From assembly GCA_964642795.1 (NCBI GenBank), contig CAZXRQ010000007.1, forward strand, positions 1 through 41,114: 41,114 nucleotides of DNA, given 5' to 3'. Below are positions 6,592 to 14,514 of this stretch, piece after piece (the first letter of the stretch is position 1; the number at the start of each line of letters is the position of its first letter). The notes under the pieces were generated by a model. That model made no database searches. It worked only from the letters and a program-made list of their open reading frames with translations, and was not told where the DNA came from. The stretch comes from JAVVVD01 sp964642795 (GTDB taxonomy: Bacteria; Bacillota; Clostridia; Christensenellales; CAG-138). Made by a program: the position numbers and the translations under genes.

Positions 6592-7605
6592 CTAAATAAT
6601 GATGGGTTGTATTGCATTAAAAAAGTAACCGATTAAAATTATCCCGGCAATACATATGCCGATAAACAACGCCAGCAGCCGCGGCTTGACCGCCCTTCGC
6701 AGCATAATTAGGGAAGGCAGGGACAGCGTAGTGACCGCCATCATAAACGACAACACCACGCCGAGCAGCGCGCCCTTTCCCAGCAGCGCCTCCGCTATGG
6801 GAATAGTACCGAATATATCCGCATACATCGGAACACCCAGCAGGGTCGCCAGCACCACGCCAAAGGGATTGCTGCCGCCCAGCACCGCGGCCACCCATTC
6901 TTCGGGGATCCAGTTATGGATAACGGCGCCTACGCCTACCCCGATCAGGATGTACGGAAATACCTTTTTGAAGGTGGCAAGCAGCTGCTCCTTGGCGTAA
7001 ACAAATCTATCTTTTCTTGAAAGGTCTGGCGATTCGATATCCACGCTGCCCGCAGAGCGTATAAAGCTCTCGACATAGTTTTCCATATGCAGCCTTTCAA
7101 TCAGCGTTCCGCCAGCCACCGCGATCATCAGTCCTACGAGCACATATATGACCGCGACTTTTGCGCCGAATATGCTCATAAGCAGCAGCAGCGAGCCAAG
7201 ATCCACCATAGGCGAGGATATAAGGAAGGAAAAGGTCACGCCAAGCGGCAGACCCGCGCTGGTAAAGCCTATAAACAGCGGAATGGACGAGCAGGAGCAA
7301 AACGGCGTTACCGTACCGAGCAGCGCGGCTATGCAGTTTGCACCAACGCCGTGAAAACGCCCAAGTATCCTTTTGCTGCGCTCCGGCGGGAAATAGCTCT
7401 GGATGTAGCTGATGATGAATATAAGCAAGCACAGCAGCGCAGTTATCTTGATAACGTCATATAGGAAAAAATGTGCGCTGCCCACCCATCTGTTTGAAAT
7501 ATCCATGCCAAGCGTCGAAAGGCCAACGCCTATCAGATCGTTCAGCCATCTCATTCCGAGTATTTGGTTTTGGAAAAAGTCCCATATCGCGCCAAGCGTC
7601 TGCAT
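6592..7605 (-). CDS. ArsP-like (DUF318) permease
   Basis: This 337-residue integral membrane protein has about eight to ten hydrophobic segments in two similar halves. The family motif TPFCSCSSIPLFIGFTSAG follows the first helices, with its mirror VPMYADIFGTIPIAEALLG in the second half. Members of this permease family include ArsP, which exports trivalent organoarsenicals. Its place behind an ArsR repressor and before thiol-redox proteins supports a metalloid or organoarsenical efflux role. I chose ATG 7605, which follows GGGGAG; a TTG at 7629 is a weaker alternative. Confidence 0.85.
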   Translation of the reverse strand: MQTLGAIWDFFQNQILGMRWLNDLIGVGLSTLGMDISNRWVGSAHFFLYDVIKITALLCLLIFIISYIQSYFPPERSKRILGRFHGVGANCIAALLGTVTPFCSCSSIPLFIGFTSAGLPLGVTFSFLISSPMVDLGSLLLLMSIFGAKVAVIYVLVGLMIAVAGGTLIERLHMENYVESFIRSAGSVDIESPDLSRKDRFVYAKEQLLATFKKVFPYILIGVGVGAVIHNWIPEEWVAAVLGGSNPFGVVLATLLGVPMYADIFGTIPIAEALLGKGALLGVVLSFMMAVTTLSLPSLIMLRRAVKPRLLALFIGICIAGIILIGYFFNAIQPIII

Positions 7606-7698
7606 CGCGTTACTCCCCGCTTTTATCAAGCCATATCAAATCCGTTTTTTTGGATGTATTGTGTCGAAAAAAAGCCACCTCACCCGGGATGGCGTGTA

Positions 7699-8007
7699 TC
7701 ATTTGCAGCAGTCGCACTCCGGCGCTTCGCTATGCGAGGTAGCTTCCCTCAGCAGCGCCAGCGCCCTTTCGCTGCCCGCATCGCTTATGCGGTAATGCGT
7801 CCATTTACCCTCCTGCCGGCTATCCACAACGCCGGACTCGCACAGTATTTTCATGTGGTAGGAGAGGGTGGACTGCGGCATATCCATTTTTTCAATAAGT
7901 ACGCAGGCGCATTTCTCGCCGCCGCGAAGCAGCTCTATGATGCGCAGCCGCTTTTCGTCGCAAAACGCCTTGAACACCCTTGCGTGATCCTCGTATACCG
8001 TCGCCAT
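7699..8007 (-). CDS. arsR: ArsR family metalloregulator
   Basis: This 102-residue winged-helix repressor has the DNA-recognition helix in DMPQSTLSYHMKILCESGVV. A CAC motif in the alpha3 region (Cys33, Cys35) resembles the ELCVCDL As(III)-binding site, and the C-terminus ends in ECDCCK (Cys98, Cys100, Cys101), another likely ligand set. It heads the operon with the permease, thioredoxin-like and AhpD-like genes. ATG 8007 follows GAGGTG. The operator at 8032-8058 overlaps its own promoter, so autorepression relieved by a soft metalloid is expected. Confidence 0.92.
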   Translation of the reverse strand: MATVYEDHARVFKAFCDEKRLRIIELLRGGEKCACVLIEKMDMPQSTLSYHMKILCESGVVDSRQEGKWTHYRISDAGSERALALLREATSHSEAPECDCCK

Positions 8008-8031
8008 GCGAGCACCTCAAATCCAATTTAC

Positions 8032-8068
8032 TTGATATAAGCATAAGTCTTATATCAAAAAAAGTCAA
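8032..8068 (-). promoter_or_regulatory. arsR promoter with overlapping ArsR operator
   Basis: A perfect inverted repeat TTGATATAAG/CTTATATCAA (8032-8041/8049-8058, 7-nt spacer) overlaps a minus-strand promoter TTGACT (8068-8063), 17-nt spacer, TATGCT (8045-8040). A repressor bound here would block RNA polymerase, as expected for ArsR autoregulation. Confidence 0.85.
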
Positions 8069-8171
8069 TATAAAAATCGCAGGCAGCCAGCCTGTTCAGG
8101 CAAACCGTATTCCGTGCCCCGGCCCGGTATGCCGGTTTCGTCCGCTTCGTCCGCCGGCCAAAAACGAAAAA

Positions 8172-8202
8172 CGGCAGCGTCCGCAATTTTCGACAGCTGC
8201 CG
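8172..8202 (-). terminator. Terminator of the LOG / Usp / hypothetical gene cluster
   Basis: On the minus strand GGCAGC...GCTGCCG is followed by TTTTTCGTTTTT, just past the stop of the gene at 8225. Confidence 0.75.
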
Positions 8203-8224
8203 GGATCAACGGGGCTTTGGGCCT

Positions 8225-8533
8225 TTACTCCCACTCTATCGCGTCTACGCTTACGAGGTACTCCTCCTCAAAGTCCAGATAGTCCTCGCACAGGCGCATA
8301 CAGTACGCCTTGTAGTCCGGGAAACGCTGCTGCATGGCGGCAAACATCGTATCGTAGGCGTCGTCGTCGTCATACACGCCGTCGCCTATCGAAGCCATGT
8401 ATTTTTCATCCAGCTCGAGCATGACGTCCACCGCGGCGGGCAATGTGTCCGCCATAAAAGCAAAGTCTCCCTCTTTATTGAATTTGTCCAGTATATATGC
8501 GCGCATCGCGCCGCGGTCTATCGTATCTGCCAC
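8225..8533 (-). CDS. Hypothetical acidic protein
   Basis: I do not recognise this 102-residue protein. It is strongly acidic with a DDDD run near residue 57, mostly predicted helical, and has no membrane segment or signal peptide. The start is GTG 8533, preceded by AAAGGAG at good spacing. It lies 22 bp after the Usp-like gene on the same strand and is followed by a terminator, so it is probably the last gene of a three-gene operon with LOG and Usp-like genes. Confidence 0.75.
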   Translation of the reverse strand: MADTIDRGAMRAYILDKFNKEGDFAFMADTLPAAVDVMLELDEKYMASIGDGVYDDDDAYDTMFAAMQQRFPDYKAYCMRLCEDYLDFEEEYLVSVDAIEWE

Positions 8534-8555
8534 AGCTATTCTCCTTTGTTTTGCA

Positions 8556-8939
8556 TTATTCTACTATTTCAAACCGTACGGCGGGCAGTCTGCGCTGCAG
8601 CCGCACTATAATATTATCCGTATTTTTGGATTGCACGGGGCTTGCGCCCATCACTATCGTGCGCACATTATGCTCCTTGGCGTATTCCACCAGAGCGTCG
8701 TCCACATCGTCTGCGCGCAGCAGCGTAAGCTCCGCGCCTGCAAGCTGCGCCGCGGTAAACAGATACTCTATGGCGTCCGCTTCATACGGCGTACCCATAA
8801 AGTTGCGTCCCGTATGCACGCAATGTACAACGTGCATCTGCACACCGTCCTGTATAAGCTCCATGCCGCGGGCGATAAGTTTTTCACAGGAGCGCTGGTT
8901 GGTCACACAGACCATCATTGCGATCGTTCCGTCATTCAT
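8556..8939 (-). CDS. Universal stress protein-like (KdpD-type Usp) domain protein
   Basis: This 127-residue single-domain protein has a Rossmann-like alpha/beta nucleotide-binding fold. It opens with AMMVCVTNQRSCEKLIARG, as in Usp domains of the KdpD type. The later stretch EYAKEHNVRTIVMGAS, followed by IVRLQRRLP, resembles the ATP-binding loop and last strand. Function is unknown. Its start overlaps the last 8 nt of the LOG-family gene, which suggests translational coupling. Confidence 0.75.
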   Translation of the reverse strand: MNDGTIAMMVCVTNQRSCEKLIARGMELIQDGVQMHVVHCVHTGRNFMGTPYEADAIEYLFTAAQLAGAELTLLRADDVDDALVEYAKEHNVRTIVMGASPVQSKNTDNIIVRLQRRLPAVRFEIVE

Positions 8940-9513
8940 CCTGCTTCAACGCTTCCTTTATTTTATTGGGCAGCTCCGGGCAGCTGAAGTTGCTTAGCAG
9001 CTCCGCCGCCTGCGCCGCAGTATCCGCTACGGCATACATGCCGCGATAGGCTCCGTTCATAAAGCCCTGCTCGACGAAAACATCCAGCTGCTTCAGCAGT
9101 GCGTCATAATAGCCGCCGGTATTCAGTATGACCACCGGGGCGCTTATATACGCAAGCTGGTTTAACGTAAGCACCTCAAGCAGCTCCTCTAAAGTTCCTA
9201 TGCCCCCGGGCAACGCAATATACGCATCGCTGAGCTTTTCCATGGTGGCCTTGCGCGCGTGCATATCCGCGGTGATTATCAGCTCCGCACAGTGCGGATA
9301 GGCTATCCCGGGCTGGTTGAGCTTTTCCGGTATAACGCCCACCGCACGGCCGCCCAACTCGGTAACGCCGCGCGCTACGGCGCCCATCAGCCCTGTGCTG
9401 CCGCCGCCGAATACCAAAGCAGTCCCCTGGGCCGCAAGCAGCCTGCCCAGCTCATAGGCCTCGTCAATATAGCTCTTGGCGATATCGGAGCTGGATGCAC
9501 CGAATACGCACAC
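8932..9513 (-). CDS. LOG / TIGR00730 family Rossmann-fold protein
   Basis: This 193-residue protein belongs to the LOG (lysine decarboxylase-like) family. It has the nucleotide-binding loop FGGGSTGLMG and the catalytic signature LPGGIGTLEEL. Family members are cytokinin-activating or nucleoside-5'-monophosphate phosphoribohydrolases. I chose GTG 9513, which follows GGGGG and gives the family's usual N-terminus. An upstream in-frame ATG at 9543 lies only 7 nt past an extended -10 box and would be essentially leaderless, so it is less likely but possible. Confidence 0.85.
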   Translation of the reverse strand: MCVFGASSSDIAKSYIDEAYELGRLLAAQGTALVFGGGSTGLMGAVARGVTELGGRAVGVIPEKLNQPGIAYPHCAELIITADMHARKATMEKLSDAYIALPGGIGTLEELLEVLTLNQLAYISAPVVILNTGGYYDALLKQLDVFVEQGFMNGAYRGMYAVADTAAQAAELLSNFSCPELPNKIKEALKQDE

Positions 9514-9550
9514 GCTTTTTACGCCCCCAGCATATTTATCCATCAGCTTG

Positions 9551-9559
9551 ATTATACCA
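9551..9559 (-). promoter_or_regulatory. Extended -10 promoter of the LOG gene
   Basis: On the minus strand TGGTATAAT is a perfect extended -10 with no good -35. Transcription would start near 9544, which argues for the GTG start at 9513. Confidence 0.55.
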
Positions 9560-9783
9560 TATTGCCGCCGCCGGGCCACCCGCTAATTGTGACAAATGTT
9601 GAAATAATATCAAAACTGCCGGCGCTCGCCCGATATTCCTCCGTCCGGCGTACGCAAGACGCGTTGTATTCAAACGCATATAATGCTATTATTTATTTTG
9701 ATACACGGGTATACTGCTTGCGTCAAAGCGCAGCAGGATGCTATCATGCTTTTATCAGAAGAAAAATCTGAGGAGGTCGTAAA

Positions 9784-10596
9784 GTGCAGGATTTTTTTGA
9801 CGCCCAGCTTAGGGCGGAACAGCGAGGCGGCAACTATGCCGTAGTCACCATAGTCAAGACCGGCGGCTCCACGCCGCGCACCAGCGGCAAGATGCTGGTA
9901 TATCCCGACGGCACTACCGAATGCACCATCGGCGGAGGCGCCGTGGAGCGCGCGGCTGCCGAGGAGGCCGTAAAATGCATCGAGCGTGGCGAAAACGCCT
10001 TCCGCGAATATGACCTTGCCGCGGCCAACAAAAACCTTGGTATGATATGCGGCGGCAACATGAGTGTGCTGATAGAGGTATTCACCCCAAAGCCGCTGCT
10101 GATAATGTGCGGCGCAGGCCATGTGGGCGGCGCGCTGATAGACCTTGCCCACTTCCTTGGCTTCTCCGTGACGCTTGTGGACAACCGGCCGGACGAGCTC
10201 ATTGCAGAGCGCATAGAAAAGGCCGACAATTTTGTGCATGTGGAGGATTTTTATTCCGAGCTTGCAGCGCTCAGCGTGCCGGCAGGGGCATATTTCGTGA
10301 TAGCCACCTATGGCCACAGCTGCGACGGTGAGGCGCTGGGGGCGGCCCTGCAAAAGAACGCCGCCTATGTCGGCATGATAGGCAGCCATGTAAAGATCGA
10401 CACGCTGTTTGCGCGTCTCAAGGACAAGGGCGTCACCATGGAGCAGCTTGAGGCCGTATATACCCCCATCGGCCTGGATGTGGGCAGCGAGACCCCGGAG
10501 GAGATCGCGCTCGCCATTATGGCTGAGATAATGGCCGTGCGCAACCATGGCAGCGGCGAGCATCTCCGTGACAAAAAGCGCCGCGGGGAAAAATAG
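9784..10596 (+). CDS. XdhC/CoxI family protein
   Basis: This 270-residue protein has two domains. The N-terminal XdhC_CoxI region contains VKTGGSTPRTSGKMLV and CTIGGGAVERAA. The C-terminal Rossmann domain begins at MCGAGHVGGALIDLA, followed by VDNRPD. XdhC proteins help insert and sulfurate molybdenum cofactor in xanthine dehydrogenase-type enzymes. No molybdoenzyme gene is next to it, so its partner lies elsewhere. The start is GTG 9784, preceded by GAGGAGG. Confidence 0.9.
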   Translation: MQDFFDAQLRAEQRGGNYAVVTIVKTGGSTPRTSGKMLVYPDGTTECTIGGGAVERAAAEEAVKCIERGENAFREYDLAAANKNLGMICGGNMSVLIEVFTPKPLLIMCGAGHVGGALIDLAHFLGFSVTLVDNRPDELIAERIEKADNFVHVEDFYSELAALSVPAGAYFVIATYGHSCDGEALGAALQKNAAYVGMIGSHVKIDTLFARLKDKGVTMEQLEAVYTPIGLDVGSETPEEIALAIMAEIMAVRNHGSGEHLRDKKRRGEK

Positions 10597-10638
10597 CCGC
10601 TTTCACCCGGCGGTTTACATGATATTCGAGGTGTAGTT

Positions 10639-11586
10639 ATGGTATTTTTGTATGTTGGCCTGGCGCTGCTGGCGCTTGCCGCTGTACTGTACGGCTCAGC
10701 TTTGATGATGTTCCGCTATACGTTCATAGGCCTGCACGACCACACCCGTGAGGAGGCGCGCTTCTACGAACATATGGAAAAGGGGCCGTTAGCCGCAGAT
10801 ATCCCCCGCATGAAGGAGGGGAAGGCCGCGCTGGCCGCCACCCCCTGCGAGGAGCTGTTCATAACCAGCTTCGACGGGCTCAAGCTGCGCGGCAGGCTGT
10901 ACGAGCAGCCGGGCGCAAAGGCCACCGCCATACTTTGCCACGGCTTCAAGAGCTTTGGCGAGCACGACTTCTACTGCATAGCTCCTATATACACAAGGCT
11001 GGGGCTCAACGTACTGATAATTGACCAGCGCGCCCAAAACAAGAGCGAGGGCAAGTACATGACCTTTGGCATATTTGAGCGGTTCGACGTGCGGGACTGG
11101 GCAGGCCTGCTGCTTACTCGCTATGGCGCGGCGCATAAAATAGCCCTGCACGGCATATCCATGGGCTGCGCTACCGTGGTGATGGCCGCCGCCATGCCCG
11201 ATATGCCCAATCTCGCCTGCTTGGTTGCGGACTGCGGCTATGCCACCATACGCGGCCAAATGCACCAGTCCATACGCGATATGTTCCACCTTCCGCCATG
11301 GCCGCTTGTGAATATCGCCGCGGGCATATGCAGGCGCAAGGCCGGCTTTTCCATCGACGACGCTTCGCCGCTTGAATCGGCAGGCTTGCTGAGAGCGCCT
11401 GCGCTGTTCGTCCACGGCGACGACGACACGTTCATACGGTCGGACAACAGCCGCGCCGTACAGGCCGCCTGCGCATCCAAGAGCGAGCTTCTGATAGTGC
11501 CCGGCGCAGGCCATGCGCAAAGCTGCCTCGTAGCCCCTGAGGAATACGAAAAACGCGTAACGCGCCTTGTAAAAAGCTCCCTGTAA
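10639..11586 (+). CDS. Alpha/beta hydrolase with N-terminal membrane anchor
   Basis: This 315-residue protein starts with one hydrophobic segment (residues 3-24) that likely anchors it in the membrane. The hydrolase domain follows: CHGFKSFGEHDF (oxyanion region), HGISMGC (nucleophile Ser), VHGDDDTFI (acid) and PGAGHAQS (catalytic His). The layout resembles the YqkD/BAAT-like hydrolases of Firmicutes. The start, ATG 10639, follows GAGGTG. It follows the XdhC-like gene by 42 bp and may be co-transcribed. Substrate is unknown. Confidence 0.88.
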   Translation: MVFLYVGLALLALAAVLYGSALMMFRYTFIGLHDHTREEARFYEHMEKGPLAADIPRMKEGKAALAATPCEELFITSFDGLKLRGRLYEQPGAKATAILCHGFKSFGEHDFYCIAPIYTRLGLNVLIIDQRAQNKSEGKYMTFGIFERFDVRDWAGLLLTRYGAAHKIALHGISMGCATVVMAAAMPDMPNLACLVADCGYATIRGQMHQSIRDMFHLPPWPLVNIAAGICRRKAGFSIDDASPLESAGLLRAPALFVHGDDDTFIRSDNSRAVQAACASKSELLIVPGAGHAQSCLVAPEEYEKRVTRLVKSSL

Positions 11587-11594
11587 AGCAACGC

Positions 11595-11622
11595 AAAACG
11601 GCGGCCGGTCAGCCGCCGTTTT
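11595..11622. terminator. Bidirectional intrinsic terminator
   Basis: AAAACGGCGGC / GCCGCCGTTTT with a 6-nt loop lies between the convergent hydrolase gene and cwlD. A-rich and T-rich flanks let it work on both strands. Confidence 0.9.
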
Positions 11623-11631
11623 TATATGCCG

Positions 11632-12336
11632 TTATGCCTGCCCCGTCGTTATATCCTCCCCGCCAAACAAATATGCGCAAACTCCGTCTGCTATACCCTT
11701 CGCAAGCAGGCGCTGATAGGCTTCATCCGTCAGCTTTGCCTCGTCCTCCGAGTTGGATAAAAAGCCGCACTCCACCAGCACGCTGGGCGCCGCTCCCTTG
11801 CGCAGCACGAAATAATCGCCAGGGTTAGCATCGCGCCGCCCCTGTCCGGTTATGTCCGTTACCGCGTCTATCACGCATTGCGCCAGTATCCCCCCCTCAT
11901 CGGAGCCCTGCATGTAGTACGCCATGCTGCCGTGCACACTGCAGTCGGTAAACTTGTTCATGTGCACGCTAACGACCACATCCGCCTCCGGCATGGCGAT
12001 TATACGGCCCCGCGCCGCCATATCCGCCTTTTTGGTATCGCCCAGCGCGTCCACGGTCTCCCGCGTCATTATCACCGTTACGCCGCGCCGCTCAAGCTCT
12101 GCCTTCAGCAGCTGTGCCACGGTTAGATTCAGCCCGGCCTCCACCGTACCGTGCACTCCCACCGCGCCGCCGTCCGGGCCGCCGTGTCCGGCGTCCACCA
12201 CCACCGTATACTTCCCCGCTGCGACGGATACCGCTTCCTCCGCGCCCAATAGTCCGGCCGCGAAAGCGCTCGCGGCGACCAGCGCCGCCGCAACGCAAAG
12301 CGTATTTATACACTTCTTAATTATTTTGCGCGCCAT
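11632..12336 (-). CDS. cwlD: N-acetylmuramoyl-L-alanine amidase CwlD-like, spore cortex
   Basis: This 234-residue protein has an N-terminal hydrophobic signal or anchor (residues 11-30) and an Amidase_3 domain. Zinc ligands are visible in VVVDAGHGGPDGGA (His51), VEAGLN (Glu66) and VSVHMNKF (His). The catalytic glutamate lies in LVECGFLSN. Size and start resemble CwlD, which removes peptide side chains so that cortex muramic-delta-lactam can form, which is needed for germination. I chose ATG 12336 after AAAGGGG; the open frame up to 12390 has no ribosome-binding site. The spmAB genes lie a few kilobases away. Confidence 0.88.
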   Translation of the reverse strand: MARKIIKKCINTLCVAAALVAASAFAAGLLGAEEAVSVAAGKYTVVVDAGHGGPDGGAVGVHGTVEAGLNLTVAQLLKAELERRGVTVIMTRETVDALGDTKKADMAARGRIIAMPEADVVVSVHMNKFTDCSVHGSMAYYMQGSDEGGILAQCVIDAVTDITGQGRRDANPGDYFVLRKGAAPSVLVECGFLSNSEDEAKLTDEAYQRLLAKGIADGVCAYLFGGEDITTGQA

Positions 12337-12666
12337 TTGATACCCCTTTGGCCTCGGCCGTCGACAAAAAGTAGTGCGTCTGCGCGTCACCCGGGCTGCC
12401 GCACAGACGCTCTATAGTCCTATGCCGTCGCGCGCGCGTTTATTACACCCGCAGCCGGTCGGGCGCATTGCTCGACGCGGCAGCGCCACACCACCCTTTC
12501 CAAGCCGCCAAAAGAAAATATCCACACATTCCACATAGATATCCACATTCCACTGCCAAAACAACCGTGATAATTAGGCTACTTGTCCACATACGCGTCG
12601 AAAAAATACGTGTTAATTGTTTACATTTTTGAATTATTCTGACCATTTTGCTTAAAAGCTCATACA
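12337..12666. other. Non-coding gap between cwlD and tsaD
   Basis: No credible gene lies here; a 78-codon minus-strand frame runs through the tsaD terminator and is rejected. Contents are a 7-bp inverted repeat GCGTCTG/CAGACGC (12376-12382/12404-12410) in the cwlD leader, a GC-rich stretch near 12425-12500, and an AT-rich stretch from about 12510 holding three DnaA-box-like sites. Confidence 0.6.
12518..12591 (+). promoter_or_regulatory. Cluster of three DnaA-box-like sequences
   Basis: ATATCCACA at 12518-12526 and 12539-12547, spaced exactly 21 bp, and TTGTCCACA at 12583-12591, each one mismatch from TTATCCACA. All are on the same strand and lie in an AT-rich non-coding stretch. This may be a DnaA titration or regulatory site. 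No dnaA or dnaN gene is near, so a replication origin is not supported. Confidence 0.4.
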
Positions 12667-12692
12667 AAAAATCGGCCATCCAGCCGATTTTT
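12667..12692 (-). terminator. Terminator of the NUDIX-DUF1461-tsaD operon
   Basis: A perfect stem AAAAATCGGC / GCCGATTTTT with a 6-nt loop lies just after the tsaD stop and is followed on the minus strand by T residues. Confidence 0.9.
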
Positions 12693-12699
12693 AAGCGGG

Positions 12700-13758
12700 T
12701 CAGATCAGCGTCAAAGCAGGCTGTGCGTTTAGCTCCAGCCCGGCGCGGCAGCCCGCAAGCAGCGCATAATGCCCCGCGCAGCCTATCATGGCGGCATTAT
12801 CGGTGCACCAGGCCATATCCGGGCGGCAAAAGCGCAGGCCGTTTTCATCGCAGGCACGCTGCATAGCCTCCCGCAGCACAGTATTCGCGCTTACGCCGCC
12901 CGCCAGCGCAAGGGTATCGCTTTTGCAGTCCATCGCGGCGCGAAGCGCCTTTAGCGTAAGCGTCTCCACCACGCAGCGTTGAAAGGAGGCGGCTATATCC
13001 GCCTTGTTCAGCGTATCGCCCCGCTGCCCGGCGTTATGCAGCAGGTTTACCACCGCCGTCTTTACGCCGGAAAAGCTCATATCGCAGCCCGGGCCGCGGT
13101 TGAATGGCGAGGAAAAGTCGAATGCGTGCGCGTCCCCCTGCTGGGCGAGCTTCTCCAGCTCCGGCCCGCCGGGATACGGCAACCCCAGCGCGCGGGCAAT
13201 CTTATCAAACGCCTCCCCCGCCGCATCGTCGCGCGTGCGGCCCAGCAGCGTAAAATCCGCATAGCCGTTTACGCGTACGATATGGCTGTGCCCGCCGGAG
13301 GCCACAAGGCACACGAACGGCGGTTCAAGCTCCGGATAGGTTATATAGTTTGCGGCTATATGCCCGGCTATATGGTTTACCCCCGCAAGCGGAAGATCCA
13401 TCGCCAGCGCCAACCCCTTGGCATAGCTTACCCCGGTGAGCAGCGCGCCCACCAGCCCCGGGCCGTACGTTACTGCAACGGCGTCGATATCCCGCATACC
13501 CAGCCCCGCCTTGTCCAGCGCGTCCGCGGTGACCCGACCTATCCTTTCCACATGGCTGCGCGAGGCCAGCTCCGGCACCACGCCGCCATACTTGCGGTGC
13601 AGCGGTATCTGCGTATGCACGCTAGCCGAAAGCACCCGCCGCGCGCTAACCACGCTTGCGGCGGTCTCGTCGCAGCTGGTCTCTATGGCGAGCAGCAGCG
13701 GCTCAGGCTTGGCTATGTAGCGCGCAAGCCCGGCCTGCGCTGCCTGTTCATAGCTCAT
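12700..13758 (-). CDS. tsaD: tRNA N6-adenosine threonylcarbamoyltransferase TsaD
   Basis: This 352-residue ASKHA-fold enzyme transfers the threonylcarbamoyl group to A37 of ANN-decoding tRNAs, working with TsaB and TsaE. Visible signatures are LAIETSCDETAASVV at the N-terminus, HIAGHIAANY (metal-binding histidines), VASGGHSHIV, and LALAGGVSANTVLRE. The upstream open frame to 14196 overlaps the DUF1461 gene in another frame and is not real. ATG 13758 follows GAGAGGA and overlaps the previous stop (ATGA), showing coupling with that gene. Confidence 0.96.
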   Translation of the reverse strand: MSYEQAAQAGLARYIAKPEPLLLAIETSCDETAASVVSARRVLSASVHTQIPLHRKYGGVVPELASRSHVERIGRVTADALDKAGLGMRDIDAVAVTYGPGLVGALLTGVSYAKGLALAMDLPLAGVNHIAGHIAANYITYPELEPPFVCLVASGGHSHIVRVNGYADFTLLGRTRDDAAGEAFDKIARALGLPYPGGPELEKLAQQGDAHAFDFSSPFNRGPGCDMSFSGVKTAVVNLLHNAGQRGDTLNKADIAASFQRCVVETLTLKALRAAMDCKSDTLALAGGVSANTVLREAMQRACDENGLRFCRPDMAWCTDNAAMIGCAGHYALLAGCRAGLELNAQPALTLI

Positions 13759-14510
13759 TGCCCGTCCTCTCCGCCGCGCTCGCGTCTGATCTGATCCAGC
13801 AGGTCGCGGTCGGCCTGCCTGTCGCGGCGGTATGCCGCCCTGCGCGCCGAATGGGACAGCATATTCAGCACTATCATGGGTATCACAAACAGCAGCGCAA
13901 ACCGCACAATTATGTTGAAGAACAGCCGCTCCGGGCATATACGTATCATACGGCAGGTGTTGTAATCCATCAGCCACAGGTCGTTGGTAAAGAACAGGTG
14001 GTGGAACTCCGTCCAGAAGGAGTTGAAGTCCAGCAGCATCCATATGCCCGCCGCTATAAACACCGCTACCAGCAGCCAGGTGGCGGCTATGAATCCGCCG
14101 CCCAGCGTGCGCAGGGTATCCTTGCGCATCATAAACGCGATAAGCACTATCAGCAGCGCCGCCGCTATAAGCCCGTATGCACGCACGTCCTTGCAATCCT
14201 TGTACAGATCCCGCACGTCCACCATATGCTCACGCTCCTGATCGTTATACATGGATACGGCGCGGCCGTTTTCGCTGACCTCAAGGTCTATGCTGCCCAC
14301 GCGGTCCTCCATGTAGTCGATAAGCCGCATCCACGCAGCTACGATATCGTCGGTGGGTATGCCTATGTCGCTTGACACATCCAGCTTGGTATACTGCTTA
14401 TAAAACCAGCTCTCGTCGTTTACCACATATTGCAAACAGGAAAACAGCAGCGCGAATACTATCAACAGCGACGCTATAAACGCAAGTATCTTCGAAAGAA
14501 ATTTCTTCAA
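13755..14510 (-). CDS. DUF1461 / TIGR01906 integral membrane protein
   Basis: This 251-residue protein has an N-terminal membrane segment (about 5-28), an extracytoplasmic loop of about 90 residues, and three further hydrophobic segments. The motif FTNDLWLMDYNTCRMIRICPE is characteristic of TIGR01906. Function is unknown. The start is TTG 14510, preceded by GAGGAGGG with about 10 nt spacing; no in-frame ATG with a ribosome-binding site exists. It lies 4 bp after the NUDIX gene and overlaps tsaD by 4 nt, so all three form one operon. Confidence 0.85.
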   Translation of the reverse strand: MKKFLSKILAFIASLLIVFALLFSCLQYVVNDESWFYKQYTKLDVSSDIGIPTDDIVAAWMRLIDYMEDRVGSIDLEVSENGRAVSMYNDQEREHMVDVRDLYKDCKDVRAYGLIAAALLIVLIAFMMRKDTLRTLGGGFIAATWLLVAVFIAAGIWMLLDFNSFWTEFHHLFFTNDLWLMDYNTCRMIRICPERLFFNIIVRFALLFVIPMIVLNMLSHSARRAAYRRDRQADRDLLDQIRRERGGEDGQ

Positions 14511-14514
14511 GCTT

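Noticed and set aside
12518..12591. Replication origin
   Set aside because: DnaA-like boxes alone are not enough; dnaA, dnaN, gyrB or parB are not near and the boxes are few and imperfect.
12443..12679. 78-codon minus-strand frame between cwlD and tsaD
   Set aside because: It begins inside the tsaD terminator hairpin, has no ribosome-binding site and spans the DnaA-box region; coding is unlikely.
13759..14196. N-terminal extension of tsaD to about 498 residues
   Set aside because: The extension is the third frame of the DUF1461 gene. TsaD homology starts just after ATG 13758, which has its own ribosome-binding site.
13656..14375. 239-codon plus-strand frame antisense to tsaD and DUF1461
   Set aside because: Composition is Arg/His/Gln/Tyr-rich as expected for an antisense shadow in GC-rich DNA, and both minus-strand genes are well supported.
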